Part shown: positions 9,545 through 18,529 of the stretch, piece by piece
How positions within the stretch are numbered: the first letter of the stretch is position 1
How the letters are laid out: each line of letters starts with the position of its first letter
From: Ruminococcus sp.
GTDB lineage: Bacteria > Bacillota > Clostridia > Lachnospirales > Lachnospiraceae
DNA length: 64,000 nucleotides
NCBI GenBank assembly: GCA_013911065.1
Contig: JACERV010000001.1
Coordinates: 124,001-188,000 of the forward strand
Reading direction: 5' to 3'
Notes under the pieces: generated by a model
What the model saw: the letters and a program-made list of their open reading frames with translations, nothing else
What the model was told of the DNA's origin: nothing
Database searches by the model: none
Program-made: the position numbers and the translations under genes

Positions 9545-12500
9545 ACAGCAGAAGGTCATTGATTTGAGAAACCGTAATATTTTGGTTTCGGCAGCAGCCG
9601 GTTCCGGGAAGACTGCAGTGCTTGTAGAGCGGATTATTCAGATGCTGACAGATGAGAGTAATCCGGTAAATGTGGATAAGCTTTTGATTGTGACATTTAC
9701 AGAGGCAGCAGCGGCAGAAATGAAGGAGCGTATCCGGGAGGCGGTTGAAAAGAAATTGGAAGAATATCCGGAGAATGTCCACCTGCAGCGGCAGGCTACT
9801 CTGATACACAGCGCACAAATTACAACGATACATAGTTTCTGTCTTTCTGTAATACGGGATCATTTTCATGTACTGGATATTGATCCGGGCTTCCGGATTG
9901 GAGAGGAAGGGGAATTAAAGCTGCTCAAACAGGATGTCCTGGACGAATTACTGGAAGAACGCTATATAGACGCCGGGACAGCCTTTCTGGAGTTTGTGGA
10001 GAAATTCAGTACAGGGCGCAATGATAAGAAAATAGAAGAGGTTATCTTAAAGCTTTATGAGTATTCCAGAAGTTATCCGCAGCCGGATATATGGCTGGAG
10101 AGCTGCGCAAAAAGCTACGAAACGGAGGCCGAAAACTCTTCCTGCATAGAGCGCGTGGAAGAACTGGTCAGACAAAAGTCGGAGGATATGCTGTATATTT
10201 TGGATGAGGGACTCCGGGTATGTGACATGCCGGACGGCCCTTATATGTATGGCGATATGCTGGAATCTGATAAACTAATTTTTTCTAATCTGTTAAAGGC
10301 AGAAAATTTTAAAGCTATGTACCAGATGATTCAGGGAATCAGCTGGAAGCGGCTGTCCACAAAGAAAGACGAAACTGTGGATAGGTCTAAAAGAGAACAG
10401 GTAAAGGCGCTGCGTGAAAAAGTTAAGAAGATGGCAAAGGATATTACAGAAACGTATTTTTACGAAGAACCAGAAGAAATTTTGCTTGATATGGAAGAAT
10501 CTGCGGATACCATGCGGGTTATCACCGGACTTGTGAAAGAGTTCGCAGCCGCATTTTCGGAAAAGAAACAGAGTAAAAATATGATTGACTTTAGTGATAT
10601 GGAGCAGTTTGCAATGCAAATCCTGACTGAAGAGGGGGAAAACGGACTGGTTCCATCACCGGCAGCAAAAGAATATCAAGAACGGTTTGTAGAGGTCATG
10701 ATTGATGAATACCAGGACAGCAATCTGATTCAGGAAGCAATTTTAACCAGTGTGTCTACGGTCAGTAAAGGGAAAAATAATATCTTTATGGTTGGGGACG
10801 TAAAACAGAGTATCTACCGTTTCCGTCTCTCCAGGCCCGAGCTGTTTATGGAGAAATATGATACATACAGCCAGGAGGAGGGCAGCAGGCAGCGAATCGA
10901 CCTGCATAAAAATTTCCGCAGCAGGGAAGAGGTTTTAACTAGTGTAAACTTTATTTTTGAACAAATTATGCGAAAAGAGTTAGGCGGGATTCTTTACGAT
11001 GAAGAAGCCGGGCTTTGCCCTGGTGCATCCTATGAGCCGCAGACGGACGGGGCAGGGGAAAGCATTTACCAGACGGAGCTCCTTTTGGTTGATACTTCGG
11101 AGCCGGAAATCAAAGGAGCGGTGGATGAAGAACCGGAAGAGAGAAAGCAAAAAGGGGGAAGCCGCCGGGAGATGGAAGCACGGGCTGTGGCACGCCGCAT
11201 CAAGGAACTTCTGCAAAGTGGAAGGGTGCTGGACAAGGCATCCGGGACATACCGTGCCCCCAAATATGGAGATATAGTTATTTTAACCAGAAGTATAAAA
11301 GGCTGGGCGGATGTATTCGCAGCAGTATTAGGCGAAGAAGGAATTCCCGCATATGCAGGCAGCCGGGAGGGGTATTTTGAAACCTATGAGGTAAGTGTTC
11401 TGCTGGATTATTTGAAGGTATTGGATAACTTTATGCAGGAACTGCCATTGACGGCTATTTTGACCTCTCCATTCGTGGGACTGGAGGCAGAGCAGCTTGC
11501 AGCTATCCGGAATGCTTATCCGGATATGGCCTTTTATGACGCAGTCCGGGAGTATGCTTCAGAAGAATCATATGAAGGGCATTTGCAGGATGTTCTGAAA
11601 GAATTTTTGGAGACTCTGGACCATTTCCGGGAAATGGTTCCTTATACTGCTATTCATGATTTATTATGGCACATCATTGAAGATACCGGATATGGAACGT
11701 TTATTGCTGCAATGCCAGGAGGCGCACAGCGCACGGCGAATGTGGAAATGCTGGTGGAAAAGGCGGCTGCGTTCGAGGGCACAAGTTATAAAGGACTGTT
11801 TAATTTTGTACGGTATATCGGGCAGTTAAAAAAGTACGATGTGGATTATGGAGAAGCGAATATTGCAGATGAACAGTCGGATACGGTCCGTATAATGACA
11901 ATTCATAAGAGTAAGGGACTGGAATTCCCTATTGTATTTGTATGTGGTATGGGTAAACAGTTTAACACCCAGGACGTTAAAAGCAGTATTGTGATTCATC
12001 CAAAATGGGGCGTAGGCATCGATGCCATTGATTTGGAAAAAAGAACGAAAATCCCAACTATTTTGAAAAAAGTTATCCAGGAAGAAATTATGCGGGAAAG
12101 TCTGGGGGAAGAGTTGAGGGTATTGTATGTGGCGTTGACGCGGGCAAAGGAAAAGTTGATTATAACGGGGGAACTGTCTGATGCCGCTGAGGTGCTCGAA
12201 CAGCATCAGGCACAAAATCATGGAGAAAAAGGGTCTCCTTTACCTTATTATGTACTGGCAGGTGCGCGCTCCTATCTGGACTGGATTTTGCCTGTTATTC
12301 CAAAACTCTCAGGGGAAGTTCCTCTCCAGGTGTATGTGGCGGATTACTGGGATGTGGCTGTGCCGGACTGTGTGGAAGCGCAGACGGAGAGTCTTGCCAG
12401 GGATGTGCTGGAGCATTGGAATACGGATGCCATTTATCATCCCCAGCTTCATAGCAAATTAAAGGAGCAGCTGGAGTATTCCTATCCTTATGAAGAGGAG

Positions 12501-13151
12501 GGAAGGCTGAAGATGAAGTTTACTGTATCCGAATTGAAAAAGCACACTTATTTGTCAGAGGAAGCGGGAGAGGAATTGTATGAGGAGCCAGAGGTAATAC
12601 CGCTTTTGCCCAGATTTTTGAAGGAAGAAACAAAGTTGACCGGGGCATCCCGTGGAAACGCGTATCATAAACTGTTAGAGCTTCTGGATTTTGCCCGGGA
12701 ATACAATGAGGAGACACTGGAAGCGGAAACTGTCCGGCTGGAAACTCAGGGAAAGCTCTCGAAAGATATGGCAGAGAGTATATCTGTTCTGGACATACTC
12801 AAGTTCTTACATTGCACAGGCGGAAGGCGCATGCATCAGGCCGCACAAAAGAATCTTCTGAGAAAAGAACAGCCTTTTGTGCTTGGGATAGATGCGGCTG
12901 AAATTTATCCTGGGGAAGAAAGCACAGAGATAATATTGGTGCAGGGAATCATCGATGCGTATTTCGAGGAAAACGGAGAACTCGTTGTGCTGGATTATAA
13001 GACAGACAAAGTGAGATCGGGTCTGGAGCTGAAAGAAAAGTATCATGCCCAGTTGGACTATTATGCAAAGGCACTGGAACAGCTTTTGGGGAAGAAGGTA
13101 AAAGAAAAAATTATCTACTCCTTTACTTTGGGAGAGGAGATACAGGTATAG
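9522..13151 (+). CDS. addA: ATP-dependent helicase/nuclease subunit A
   Basis: 1209 residues, full length for AddA. UvrD/PcrA-type helicase: Walker A AAAGSGKT at residues 24-31, Walker B-like DEYQDSN near 396, VGDVKQSIYRFR (motif III region), TIHKSKGLEFP (motif V region) and VALTRAKE (motif VI). The C-terminal RecB-type nuclease domain carries VVLDYKTDKV near residue 1155, the catalytic Asp/Lys signature. Works as 3'-5' helicase and nuclease with AddB in recombinational repair. The ATG lies inside the end of addB and is preceded by GAGGAGCAGG. No disruption is seen. Confidence 0.97.
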   Translation: MGVKWTSEQQKVIDLRNRNILVSAAAGSGKTAVLVERIIQMLTDESNPVNVDKLLIVTFTEAAAAEMKERIREAVEKKLEEYPENVHLQRQATLIHSAQITTIHSFCLSVIRDHFHVLDIDPGFRIGEEGELKLLKQDVLDELLEERYIDAGTAFLEFVEKFSTGRNDKKIEEVILKLYEYSRSYPQPDIWLESCAKSYETEAENSSCIERVEELVRQKSEDMLYILDEGLRVCDMPDGPYMYGDMLESDKLIFSNLLKAENFKAMYQMIQGISWKRLSTKKDETVDRSKREQVKALREKVKKMAKDITETYFYEEPEEILLDMEESADTMRVITGLVKEFAAAFSEKKQSKNMIDFSDMEQFAMQILTEEGENGLVPSPAAKEYQERFVEVMIDEYQDSNLIQEAILTSVSTVSKGKNNIFMVGDVKQSIYRFRLSRPELFMEKYDTYSQEEGSRQRIDLHKNFRSREEVLTSVNFIFEQIMRKELGGILYDEEAGLCPGASYEPQTDGAGESIYQTELLLVDTSEPEIKGAVDEEPEERKQKGGSRREMEARAVARRIKELLQSGRVLDKASGTYRAPKYGDIVILTRSIKGWADVFAAVLGEEGIPAYAGSREGYFETYEVSVLLDYLKVLDNFMQELPLTAILTSPFVGLEAEQLAAIRNAYPDMAFYDAVREYASEESYEGHLQDVLKEFLETLDHFREMVPYTAIHDLLWHIIEDTGYGTFIAAMPGGAQRTANVEMLVEKAAAFEGTSYKGLFNFVRYIGQLKKYDVDYGEANIADEQSDTVRIMTIHKSKGLEFPIVFVCGMGKQFNTQDVKSSIVIHPKWGVGIDAIDLEKRTKIPTILKKVIQEEIMRESLGEELRVLYVALTRAKEKLIITGELSDAAEVLEQHQAQNHGEKGSPLPYYVLAGARSYLDWILPVIPKLSGEVPLQVYVADYWDVAVPDCVEAQTESLARDVLEHWNTDAIYHPQLHSKLKEQLEYSYPYEEEGRLKMKFTVSELKKHTYLSEEAGEELYEEPEVIPLLPRFLKEETKLTGASRGNAYHKLLELLDFAREYNEETLEAETVRLETQGKLSKDMAESISVLDILKFLHCTGGRRMHQAAQKNLLRKEQPFVLGIDAAEIYPGEESTEIILVQGIIDAYFEENGELVVLDYKTDKVRSGLELKEKYHAQLDYYAKALEQLLGKKVKEKIIYSFTLGEEIQV

Positions 13152-13202
13152 GGGTAGATTCCGGCAAAGTCCGGAGTATAGTTGGCACGGAAAGGAAAAG
13201 CA

Positions 13203-13469
13203 ATGCAGTATTTATTTATTATCATAATGGTTATGAATCTCATCACCTTTTTTGTTTACGGAGAAGACAAGAGGAGGGCACGGAAGGGCGGGTGGAGGGT
13301 TCCTGAAAAAACCTTGCTCTTCCTGGCACTGCTTGGAGGAGGTGCGGGAGCGCTTTTGGGGATGCATGTGTTTCATCATAAAACGCAGAAAGCACTGTTT
13401 AAAATAGGGGTACCCTGCATATTGATTTTCCAGATTATAGTGTTGGGCTGGAGTTTTACAGTACATTAA
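13203..13469 (+). CDS. DUF1294 family small membrane protein
   Basis: 88 residues if started at the ATG preceded by GGAAAGGA; a TTG 21 bases upstream is a weaker start. Begins with a membrane segment (QYLFIIIMVMNLITFFVYG), then a basic stretch EDKRRARKGGWRVPE, a second segment rich in Gly/Leu (LLFLALLGGGAGALLGM), the motif HHKTQKALFKIG, and a third segment. The Asp-Lys-x-x-A and H-K-T-x-K-x-x-F pattern is the DUF1294 signature. Function is not known for the family. It lies 51 bases after addA and probably shares its transcript. Confidence 0.85.
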   Translation: MQYLFIIIMVMNLITFFVYGEDKRRARKGGWRVPEKTLLFLALLGGGAGALLGMHVFHHKTQKALFKIGVPCILIFQIIVLGWSFTVH

Positions 13470-13633
13470 GATGTATAGTTAATTTGTAAATATATCTGCC
13501 CTTCTGAATAGTTACAAGAAATCAATTTTAATAATGTCTATATTTCTTCTGAATCCTGTCGATATAATAAATATAGAGTATGTTCATAAAGCAAAGAAAC
13601 GCAGACATCTTATTATGTTCAGAGGAGAAAACT

Positions 13634-15355
13634 ATGAAAGAAAAAAACAGAAAAGGATTGTTCGGCTTTTTTCAAAATTCAAGGAACTCCCGCGATACAC
13701 CGGGAGAACCCTTGGATTCTTCTGCTGTTTCACTTGAAGAAGCCGCCCAAAAAACTGCCGGAGATGAAGCTGTTGATGCAGCAGCCCAGGAAGAATCTTC
13801 TCCGGCAGTTGAACCAGTTCCCCCCCTTCCGCCTATTTGGGAGCCATCTGACGACCCGCGCCTTGTCCGAATTAATGAAGACATATTAAATATTGAACGT
13901 GATCAGTTTGCATTAAAAGCCCAATCATTGTCGGATGCTTTTAGACGTATGGCTGATGCCCCGCGGGAGGATGATGCGAAAGAGCCTGAGCCAATAGCTG
14001 CAAAGCCTCAGATTTATATTTCAAAGAATGGCATGGCTGCCTGGATTTATGTCATCCCCCCTTTTCATGATGGCAAAGATATAAGTGAAGAAGATTTAAT
14101 ATCCTTTCTTTCACAAAACCGTGTGACAACGGGAATTTTAGAAGATGCTCTCAAGTCAATCGCCAGGGAGCATATTTACGACCGGCCCGTTTTGGTTGCC
14201 AAAGGGATATTAGCGCGGAATGGAATTGATGGCTCCATCAAGGAGAATTTTGAGCGGATTCTGCATCTTGAGTTTGAAGAGGATGAAAGAGGTTCAGTTG
14301 ATTACAAGCATCAGAACAACATTCAATCTGTAAAAAAGGACGATGTTATTTGTGAGATTACCCATGCCGTGCCGGGAATCAATGGTACGAATGTAATGGG
14401 GAAACCATATCTCTGCGAGAAGAAGGGTTCAGAAGCTGCTGTACCTGCCGGACGTAATACTGTGTTAAATGAAGATGGTACATTGTTGATTTCTCAAAAG
14501 ACAGGACATGTTACATTTTCAAATGGCAAATTCCAGGTAGAAGCAATCTTGAAAGTTAATGGAGATGTTGACAACACCACGGGAAATCTGAACTATGACG
14601 GTGACATTTTTATCAGCGGAGATGTAAGAAACGGTTTTTCAGTGAAAGCCAGCGGAAGTGTTGATATCCGCGGCTCTGTAGAGGGAGCCCGGATTACGGC
14701 TGGCGGCCCTATTAGCATTGCACGCGGTATGTCAGGAAATGGGCGGGGGGTACTGACTTCTGATTCTCATATAAAATGCCGGTATTTGGAGCATTGTATT
14801 GTAACGGCCAAAGGAAATGTATATGCGGAAAGTATTATTAATTCCAAAGTAGAAAGTGATCAGGATATTGTGGTGACCTCCGGTGTAGGTGCCATCATAG
14901 GAGGGTCTCTTTTGGCTGCAAACAACATTAATGCACATCTGATCGGCTCCAAGGTACGAAGGCTTATGACAGAACTGACGATTGCCAATGCCCCCAAAAG
15001 TGTGGACGAAATGGAACTTTTAACGAAGGAATTAAAGCAGCTTCATCACAATGTGTCTGAGTTAAAGAAAAATAGTCTCTATCTTGAGACTTCTCACAGA
15101 GAAGACAAGGAGCAGATGTTTGAGCAGTTGAAACAGGCAATAGAGTCCCTGGAAAATAGAGAACAGGAAATTAACCAACGTTTAGAGGAATTAAGTACGG
15201 ATGATAACATTCAGATGGGATTAATCCAATGCCGGCAGCTTCTCCCAGTTGTTCGTATCCGGATAGGCAATGCCAGCCTTTTGGTCAATGAGGAACATTC
15301 TTGCGGCACAATCTATAGAAGCAGTGAAGGTGAAATAGTCATTGGAAGTAATTAG
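13634..15355 (+). CDS. DUF342 / FapA-like polymer-forming-type protein
   Basis: 573 residues from the ATG with AGAGGAG 8 bases upstream; an in-frame ATG at 13580 has no ribosome site. The N-terminal 100 residues are Pro/Glu/Ala-rich and low complexity. The middle (about 130-440) is the DUF342 domain, with glycine-rich beta-helix repeats such as NYDGDIFISGDVRNGFSVK and SGSVDIRGSVEGARITAGG; the C-terminus is a Glu/Leu/Gln coiled coil (about 460-520). FapA proteins occur beside flagellar and chemotaxis genes in some Firmicutes, but no flagellar genes are seen here. The only partner is the receiver-domain gene 39 bases downstream, so a signalling or spatial role is an inference. Confidence 0.85.
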   Translation: MKEKNRKGLFGFFQNSRNSRDTPGEPLDSSAVSLEEAAQKTAGDEAVDAAAQEESSPAVEPVPPLPPIWEPSDDPRLVRINEDILNIERDQFALKAQSLSDAFRRMADAPREDDAKEPEPIAAKPQIYISKNGMAAWIYVIPPFHDGKDISEEDLISFLSQNRVTTGILEDALKSIAREHIYDRPVLVAKGILARNGIDGSIKENFERILHLEFEEDERGSVDYKHQNNIQSVKKDDVICEITHAVPGINGTNVMGKPYLCEKKGSEAAVPAGRNTVLNEDGTLLISQKTGHVTFSNGKFQVEAILKVNGDVDNTTGNLNYDGDIFISGDVRNGFSVKASGSVDIRGSVEGARITAGGPISIARGMSGNGRGVLTSDSHIKCRYLEHCIVTAKGNVYAESIINSKVESDQDIVVTSGVGAIIGGSLLAANNINAHLIGSKVRRLMTELTIANAPKSVDEMELLTKELKQLHHNVSELKKNSLYLETSHREDKEQMFEQLKQAIESLENREQEINQRLEELSTDDNIQMGLIQCRQLLPVVRIRIGNASLLVNEEHSCGTIYRSSEGEIVIGSN

Positions 15356-15394
15356 GCTCCGAGCGGTAACTTAAGAGAAAAGGAGAGATGTCTT

Positions 15395-15772
15395 ATGAAA
15401 AAAAGGGTTATGATTGTTGATGATTCTATCGTGGCACGTAATGAAATCGAAAAGCTGCTGGCAGGAACAGAGTTTAATGTAATCAGCCATTACCGGAGCG
15501 GAGAGGAGGCCCTGGAAGCTTATGGGAAAGAAAGGCCTGATATTATAACCATGGATATCATCATGCCGGGAATAGATGGCATCGAAACCTCCAGACAGTT
15601 ATTGAAACGCTACCCGAAAGCGGGGCTTATTATAATCAGTTCACTGGCTTATGATGAGACAATTGAAATGGTAAAGTCTCTGGGAGATTCAATTCCCTTT
15701 GTGTTCAAGCCTATTAAGAAATCTTATTTTATATCAGCTTTGCTGGAAGTATGTGATTCTCGTTTAATATAA
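15395..15772 (+). CDS. CheY-like single-domain response regulator
   Basis: 125 residues forming just a receiver domain. The acidic pair is in VDDSIVARNE (near residues 8-10), the phospho-acceptor Asp in ITMDIIMPG (near 54), the Thr/Ser switch in LIIISSLAYDE and the conserved Lys in VFKPIKK. No output domain follows. AAGGAGAG precedes the ATG. No histidine kinase is encoded in the window, so the phosphodonor is elsewhere. It sits directly after the DUF342 gene and ends at a strong terminator, so the two form a short operon. Confidence 0.93.
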   Translation: MKKRVMIVDDSIVARNEIEKLLAGTEFNVISHYRSGEEALEAYGKERPDIITMDIIMPGIDGIETSRQLLKRYPKAGLIIISSLAYDETIEMVKSLGDSIPFVFKPIKKSYFISALLEVCDSRLI

Positions 15773-15782
15773 TATAACAACA

Positions 15783-15812
15783 AAAAAAAGTGGGGAAACC
15801 CACTTTTTTTGT
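15783..15812 (+). terminator. Intrinsic terminator after the receiver gene
   Basis: A 12-base-pair stem (15783-15794 with 15799-15810) closed by a GAAA tetraloop and ending in seven T. The A-tract on the 5' side could let it work on both strands, but no convergent gene is near. Confidence 0.92.
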
Positions 15813-15910
15813 ATAATGGAGAACTGCATTTCCATTAAATAAATCCCATCCGGGGGCGCGCTGTGTGTATAAGAAAATGGCTGTTCTTGTAAAAATTTAT
15901 ATAATAATGA

Positions 15911-15939
15911 TTGACAGATTATATTATACGTAATATAAT
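15911..15939 (+). promoter_or_regulatory. Consensus sigma-A promoter overlapped by a PadR-type operator
   Basis: TTGACA at 15911-15916, a 17-base spacer and TATAAT at 15934-15939: a perfect housekeeping promoter. A perfect inverted repeat with 9-base arms (ATTATATTA at 15918-15926, TACG spacer, TAATATAAT at 15931-15939) fills the spacer and the -10 box. Repression by the PadR protein encoded 35 bases downstream is inferred from position and symmetry. Confidence 0.85.
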
Positions 15940-15973
15940 ATAGAAAACAAAATAATATTAAAGGAGTGATAAT

Positions 15974-16297
15974 ATGGTATTCAACACCGGAGCAGCATTG
16001 CTGGATGCAATTGTGCTGGCAGTTGTGTCACGGGATAAGGAAGGCACTTATGGCTACAAGATTACCCAAGATGTACGCAGAGTCATTGATGTATCGGAAT
16101 CAACCCTGTATCCTGTACTCAGGCGGCTGCAGAAGGATGAATGTCTGGAAGTATATGACAGGCAGTTTGATGGAAGGAACAGGAGATATTATAAGGTGAC
16201 AGAGAAAGGAATGGCACAGTTGAATCTATATAAAGTAGAATGGAAGAATTATTCCAGAAAGATTCATGAGATATTTGAGGGAGGTGTAGCAGTATGA
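15974..16297 (+). CDS. PadR family transcriptional regulator
   Basis: 107 residues: winged helix with SRDKEGTYGYKITQDV near residue 17 and the wing region TLYPVLRRLQKDE, both typical of PadR, followed by a short C-terminal dimerisation helix. AAGGAGTG precedes the ATG. It overlaps the DUF1700 gene by 4 bases (ATGA), as in the widespread PadR-DUF1700-DUF4097 arrangement of Firmicutes. It likely represses its own operon through the palindrome over the promoter and is relieved by a wall or membrane signal; the signal cannot be told from sequence. Confidence 0.93.
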   Translation: MVFNTGAALLDAIVLAVVSRDKEGTYGYKITQDVRRVIDVSESTLYPVLRRLQKDECLEVYDRQFDGRNRRYYKVTEKGMAQLNLYKVEWKNYSRKIHEIFEGGVAV

Positions 16298-17043
16298 ATC
16301 AAAAAGAGTTCATGGAAAGGCTTGAAAAGCTGCTTTCCCGTATTTCAATAGAGGAAAGAGATGAAGCCCTGCAATATTATAAAAATTATTTTGAAGATGC
16401 AGGGGAGGAAAATGAAGCACAGGTCATCAGTGAGCTGGGAAGCCCGGAAAAAGTAGCTGCCACAATTATGGAAGAGTTGAAAAGTGGAAGCCGGGAAGAA
16501 GGAGAGTTTACTGAAAATGGCTACAGTGATGCCAGATTTGAGAAAAAGGAAAGCCTGGCACGCAGAGAAAGAGCATATAAAAAGGCGGATAATGGATATA
16601 CTTATTATGATGGAAAACAACAGGAATCCTATGATGAAAATTACAGAGGCAGCATACCTCCAAGAACAAGCCGGGCGCTGAAGATTGTTTTGGTTATTTT
16701 AATTGCCCTGGTCGTAATTCCATTTGCCTGGCCACTTCTGATTGGATGTGTGGCACTGGTTATAGGACTTGTATGCGCAGCATTTGGAGTGTTCGCAGGC
16801 CTGGTAATTGGTTCCGTGGCCCTGATGGCAGTGGGTCTCGTTATTTTCATTGCGGGACTGACAAAGCTGCTGGCAGCGCTTCCTCTTGCTCTTCTTACCA
16901 GTGGCTCCGGATTGATTATCTTTGTATTGGGGTTAATTGCCACTGTAGCAACTGTAAAGCTTTGTATTGTAATGTATCCTGCAATGTTCAGGGGAATTGT
17001 AACAATTTGCCGCTGGCCGTTTCACAGAAAGGCGGTGCAGTAA
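16294..17043 (+). CDS. DUF1700 family membrane protein
   Basis: 249 residues. The N-terminal helical DUF1700/HAAS-type part (MNQKEFMERLEKLL, then EEAQVISELGSPEKVAATI-like pattern) is followed by a charged linker (about 65-125) and three or four hydrophobic segments between about 128 and 240. In related systems this kind of protein works with the adjacent PadR regulator and DUF4097 protein, perhaps sensing envelope state. Translational coupling to padR is strong (4-base overlap). Function otherwise unknown. Confidence 0.88.
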   Translation: MNQKEFMERLEKLLSRISIEERDEALQYYKNYFEDAGEENEAQVISELGSPEKVAATIMEELKSGSREEGEFTENGYSDARFEKKESLARRERAYKKADNGYTYYDGKQQESYDENYRGSIPPRTSRALKIVLVILIALVVIPFAWPLLIGCVALVIGLVCAAFGVFAGLVIGSVALMAVGLVIFIAGLTKLLAALPLALLTSGSGLIIFVLGLIATVATVKLCIVMYPAMFRGIVTICRWPFHRKAVQ

Positions 17044-17046
17044 AGT

Positions 17047-17913
17047 ATGAGAACAAGATGGAAAGTTTTTTGGGGTGTATGTGCATGCCTTATAGGCATT
17101 GGAATTGTATTTTGTATTGTGGGAGCAGGAATGGGAGCCACCATGTCAGGAATCCGCACGCTATATGGAACAGACTCAATGTATTATAGACTAAACTCGT
17201 ATGCCTGGGATGATTTCCACTATTATGACAGTGATAATTATGTTCAGGGGGGCGGGGAAGACATATCGAGTTTTACAGATATAGACGAACTTCAAGTAGA
17301 AGTGTCTTACCTGGAAGTGGCAGTCAGACAGTACAACGGAGATTCCATTACAGTAGACACGAGTCAGATAAGTTCCAAGTTAAGAAAGAATTTGATTTTT
17401 GAGACGGATGAAGATGGCCTGACAATTAAAACGAAGAACAATAGCATGTGGAAACGAGTGGGAAGAAATGATTCCGGTTATCTGGTCATTCAGATTCCCC
17501 AGGGAAGCAGTCTGAAAGAAGCTTCTTTTCAGATGGGGGCAGGCAGACTGGAAATAGAAGATATTAAAACAGAAGACCTGGATATAAACGTGGGAGCAGG
17601 CCAGGCGGTTGTGAGACAGTTTGAAGCCAGAGAGCTGGATATAAAATGCGGAGCCGGAGAGGCGGCACTGACAGGAACAGTACTGGAAAATGCAAGTGTG
17701 GATTGTGGTGTAGGAGACGTAGAGATGGTGCTGAACGCCAGCCAGAAGGACTATGATTATGACCTGAAATGTGGAATTGGTGAACTGGTAGTGGGAGATG
17801 ACAGCTATGCAGGTCTGGGCAGCACCCGCAATATCGACAATGGTACTGGAAAGGATATGGATATCAATTGTGGTATCGGCCGGGTAGCAGTTTCATTTAC
17901 AAAGGATATGTAA
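17047..17913 (+). CDS. DUF4097 beta-repeat membrane-anchored protein
   Basis: 288 residues. An N-terminal membrane segment (VCACLIGIGIVFCIVGAGMG, about residues 10-30) anchors a Tyr/Asp-rich spacer and then a right-handed beta-repeat domain (about 80-285) with recurring short strands such as LDINVGAGQAVV, LDIKCGAGEAAL, ASVDCGVGDVEM and YDLKCGIGELVV, which is the DUF4097/LiaG-like signature. It is expected outside the membrane. Three bases separate it from the DUF1700 gene. LiaG-like and PspC proteins both belong to cell-envelope stress systems, in line with the next gene. Confidence 0.88.
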   Translation: MRTRWKVFWGVCACLIGIGIVFCIVGAGMGATMSGIRTLYGTDSMYYRLNSYAWDDFHYYDSDNYVQGGGEDISSFTDIDELQVEVSYLEVAVRQYNGDSITVDTSQISSKLRKNLIFETDEDGLTIKTKNNSMWKRVGRNDSGYLVIQIPQGSSLKEASFQMGAGRLEIEDIKTEDLDINVGAGQAVVRQFEARELDIKCGAGEAALTGTVLENASVDCGVGDVEMVLNASQKDYDYDLKCGIGELVVGDDSYAGLGSTRNIDNGTGKDMDINCGIGRVAVSFTKDM

Positions 17914-17948
17914 AAGGTGATTTATAAATAAGAAAAGGAGGAATCATT

Positions 17949-18134
17949 ATGACACCGAAAAAGTTATACCGTTCAAAAAGTAACCGTATGATATGCGGAG
18001 TATGTGGAGGAATCGGAGAATATTTTAACATAGATGCAACGCTGGTGCGCCTGCTGTTAGTTCTTTTAGCATGCACAGGCACAGGTATACTGGCATACTT
18101 CATAGCTGCAATTATTATACCTGACGAGGCATAA
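17949..18134 (+). CDS. PspC domain protein
   Basis: 61 residues, nearly only the PspC domain: LYRSKSNRMICGVCGGIGEYFNIDATLVRL followed by one hydrophobic segment that ends in IIIPDEA, a hallmark of the family. PspC/LiaY-type proteins help sense membrane stress. AAAAGGAGG precedes the ATG and it is the last gene before a terminator, so PadR, DUF1700, DUF4097 and PspC form one unit. Confidence 0.93.
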   Translation: MTPKKLYRSKSNRMICGVCGGIGEYFNIDATLVRLLLVLLACTGTGILAYFIAAIIIPDEA

Positions 18135-18151
18135 GTTGAGGTTCACTGTAA

Positions 18152-18212
18152 AAGTGCCGGGGGATTCGAAGAGAAGCGGGATAACCGTTCTCATAGGTCC
18201 CCCGGCACTTTA
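18152..18212 (+). terminator. Terminator of the PadR-PspC operon
   Basis: A 13-base-pair GC-rich stem, AAGTGCCGGGGGA at 18152-18164 with TCCCCCGGCACTT at 18198-18210. The loop is 33 bases and contains a smaller GAAGAG...CGTTCTC pairing. The downstream T-run is short, so the GC stem must do most of the work. Confidence 0.75.
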
Positions 18213-18283
18213 TGTTTGTCTTCTTTTCTGTATGTCTCCTGATTTTTCGGTAATACTCTCAGAAAAAAGGAGGGTATATCAAG

Positions 18284-18469
18284 ATGGCAGAAAAAAAATT
18301 AAAACCAATTGATTTAAAGAATCTGGAACCTGAGGAAAAGCTAAAATACGAGATTGCAGAGGAACTGGGGCTTTTGGATAAAGTGATGGCAGAGGGATGG
18401 CGTTCCCTTTCATCTAAGGAAACGGGAAGAATTGGAGGTCTGATTACAAAAAGAAAGCGAAAGAGTTGA
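18284..18469 (+). CDS. Small acid-soluble spore protein, alpha/beta type, divergent
   Basis: 61 residues. KYEIAEELGL (with the EIA site where the germination protease cuts family members) and GRIGGLITKR correspond to the two conserved DNA-binding blocks of alpha/beta SASPs. The insert VMAEGWRSLSSKE in place of the usual short loop recalls Bacillus SspF. It would coat and protect spore DNA. A strong AAAGGAGGG precedes the ATG. It is a separate transcription unit after a terminator; a forespore promoter is expected but was not identified. Confidence 0.82.
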   Translation: MAEKKLKPIDLKNLEPEEKLKYEIAEELGLLDKVMAEGWRSLSSKETGRIGGLITKRKRKS

Positions 18470-18529
18470 AAAATCCGCTGATTTTTGATACAATTGTACG
18501 ACTGGGGAGAAGAAGCATAGGTGGTGAAG

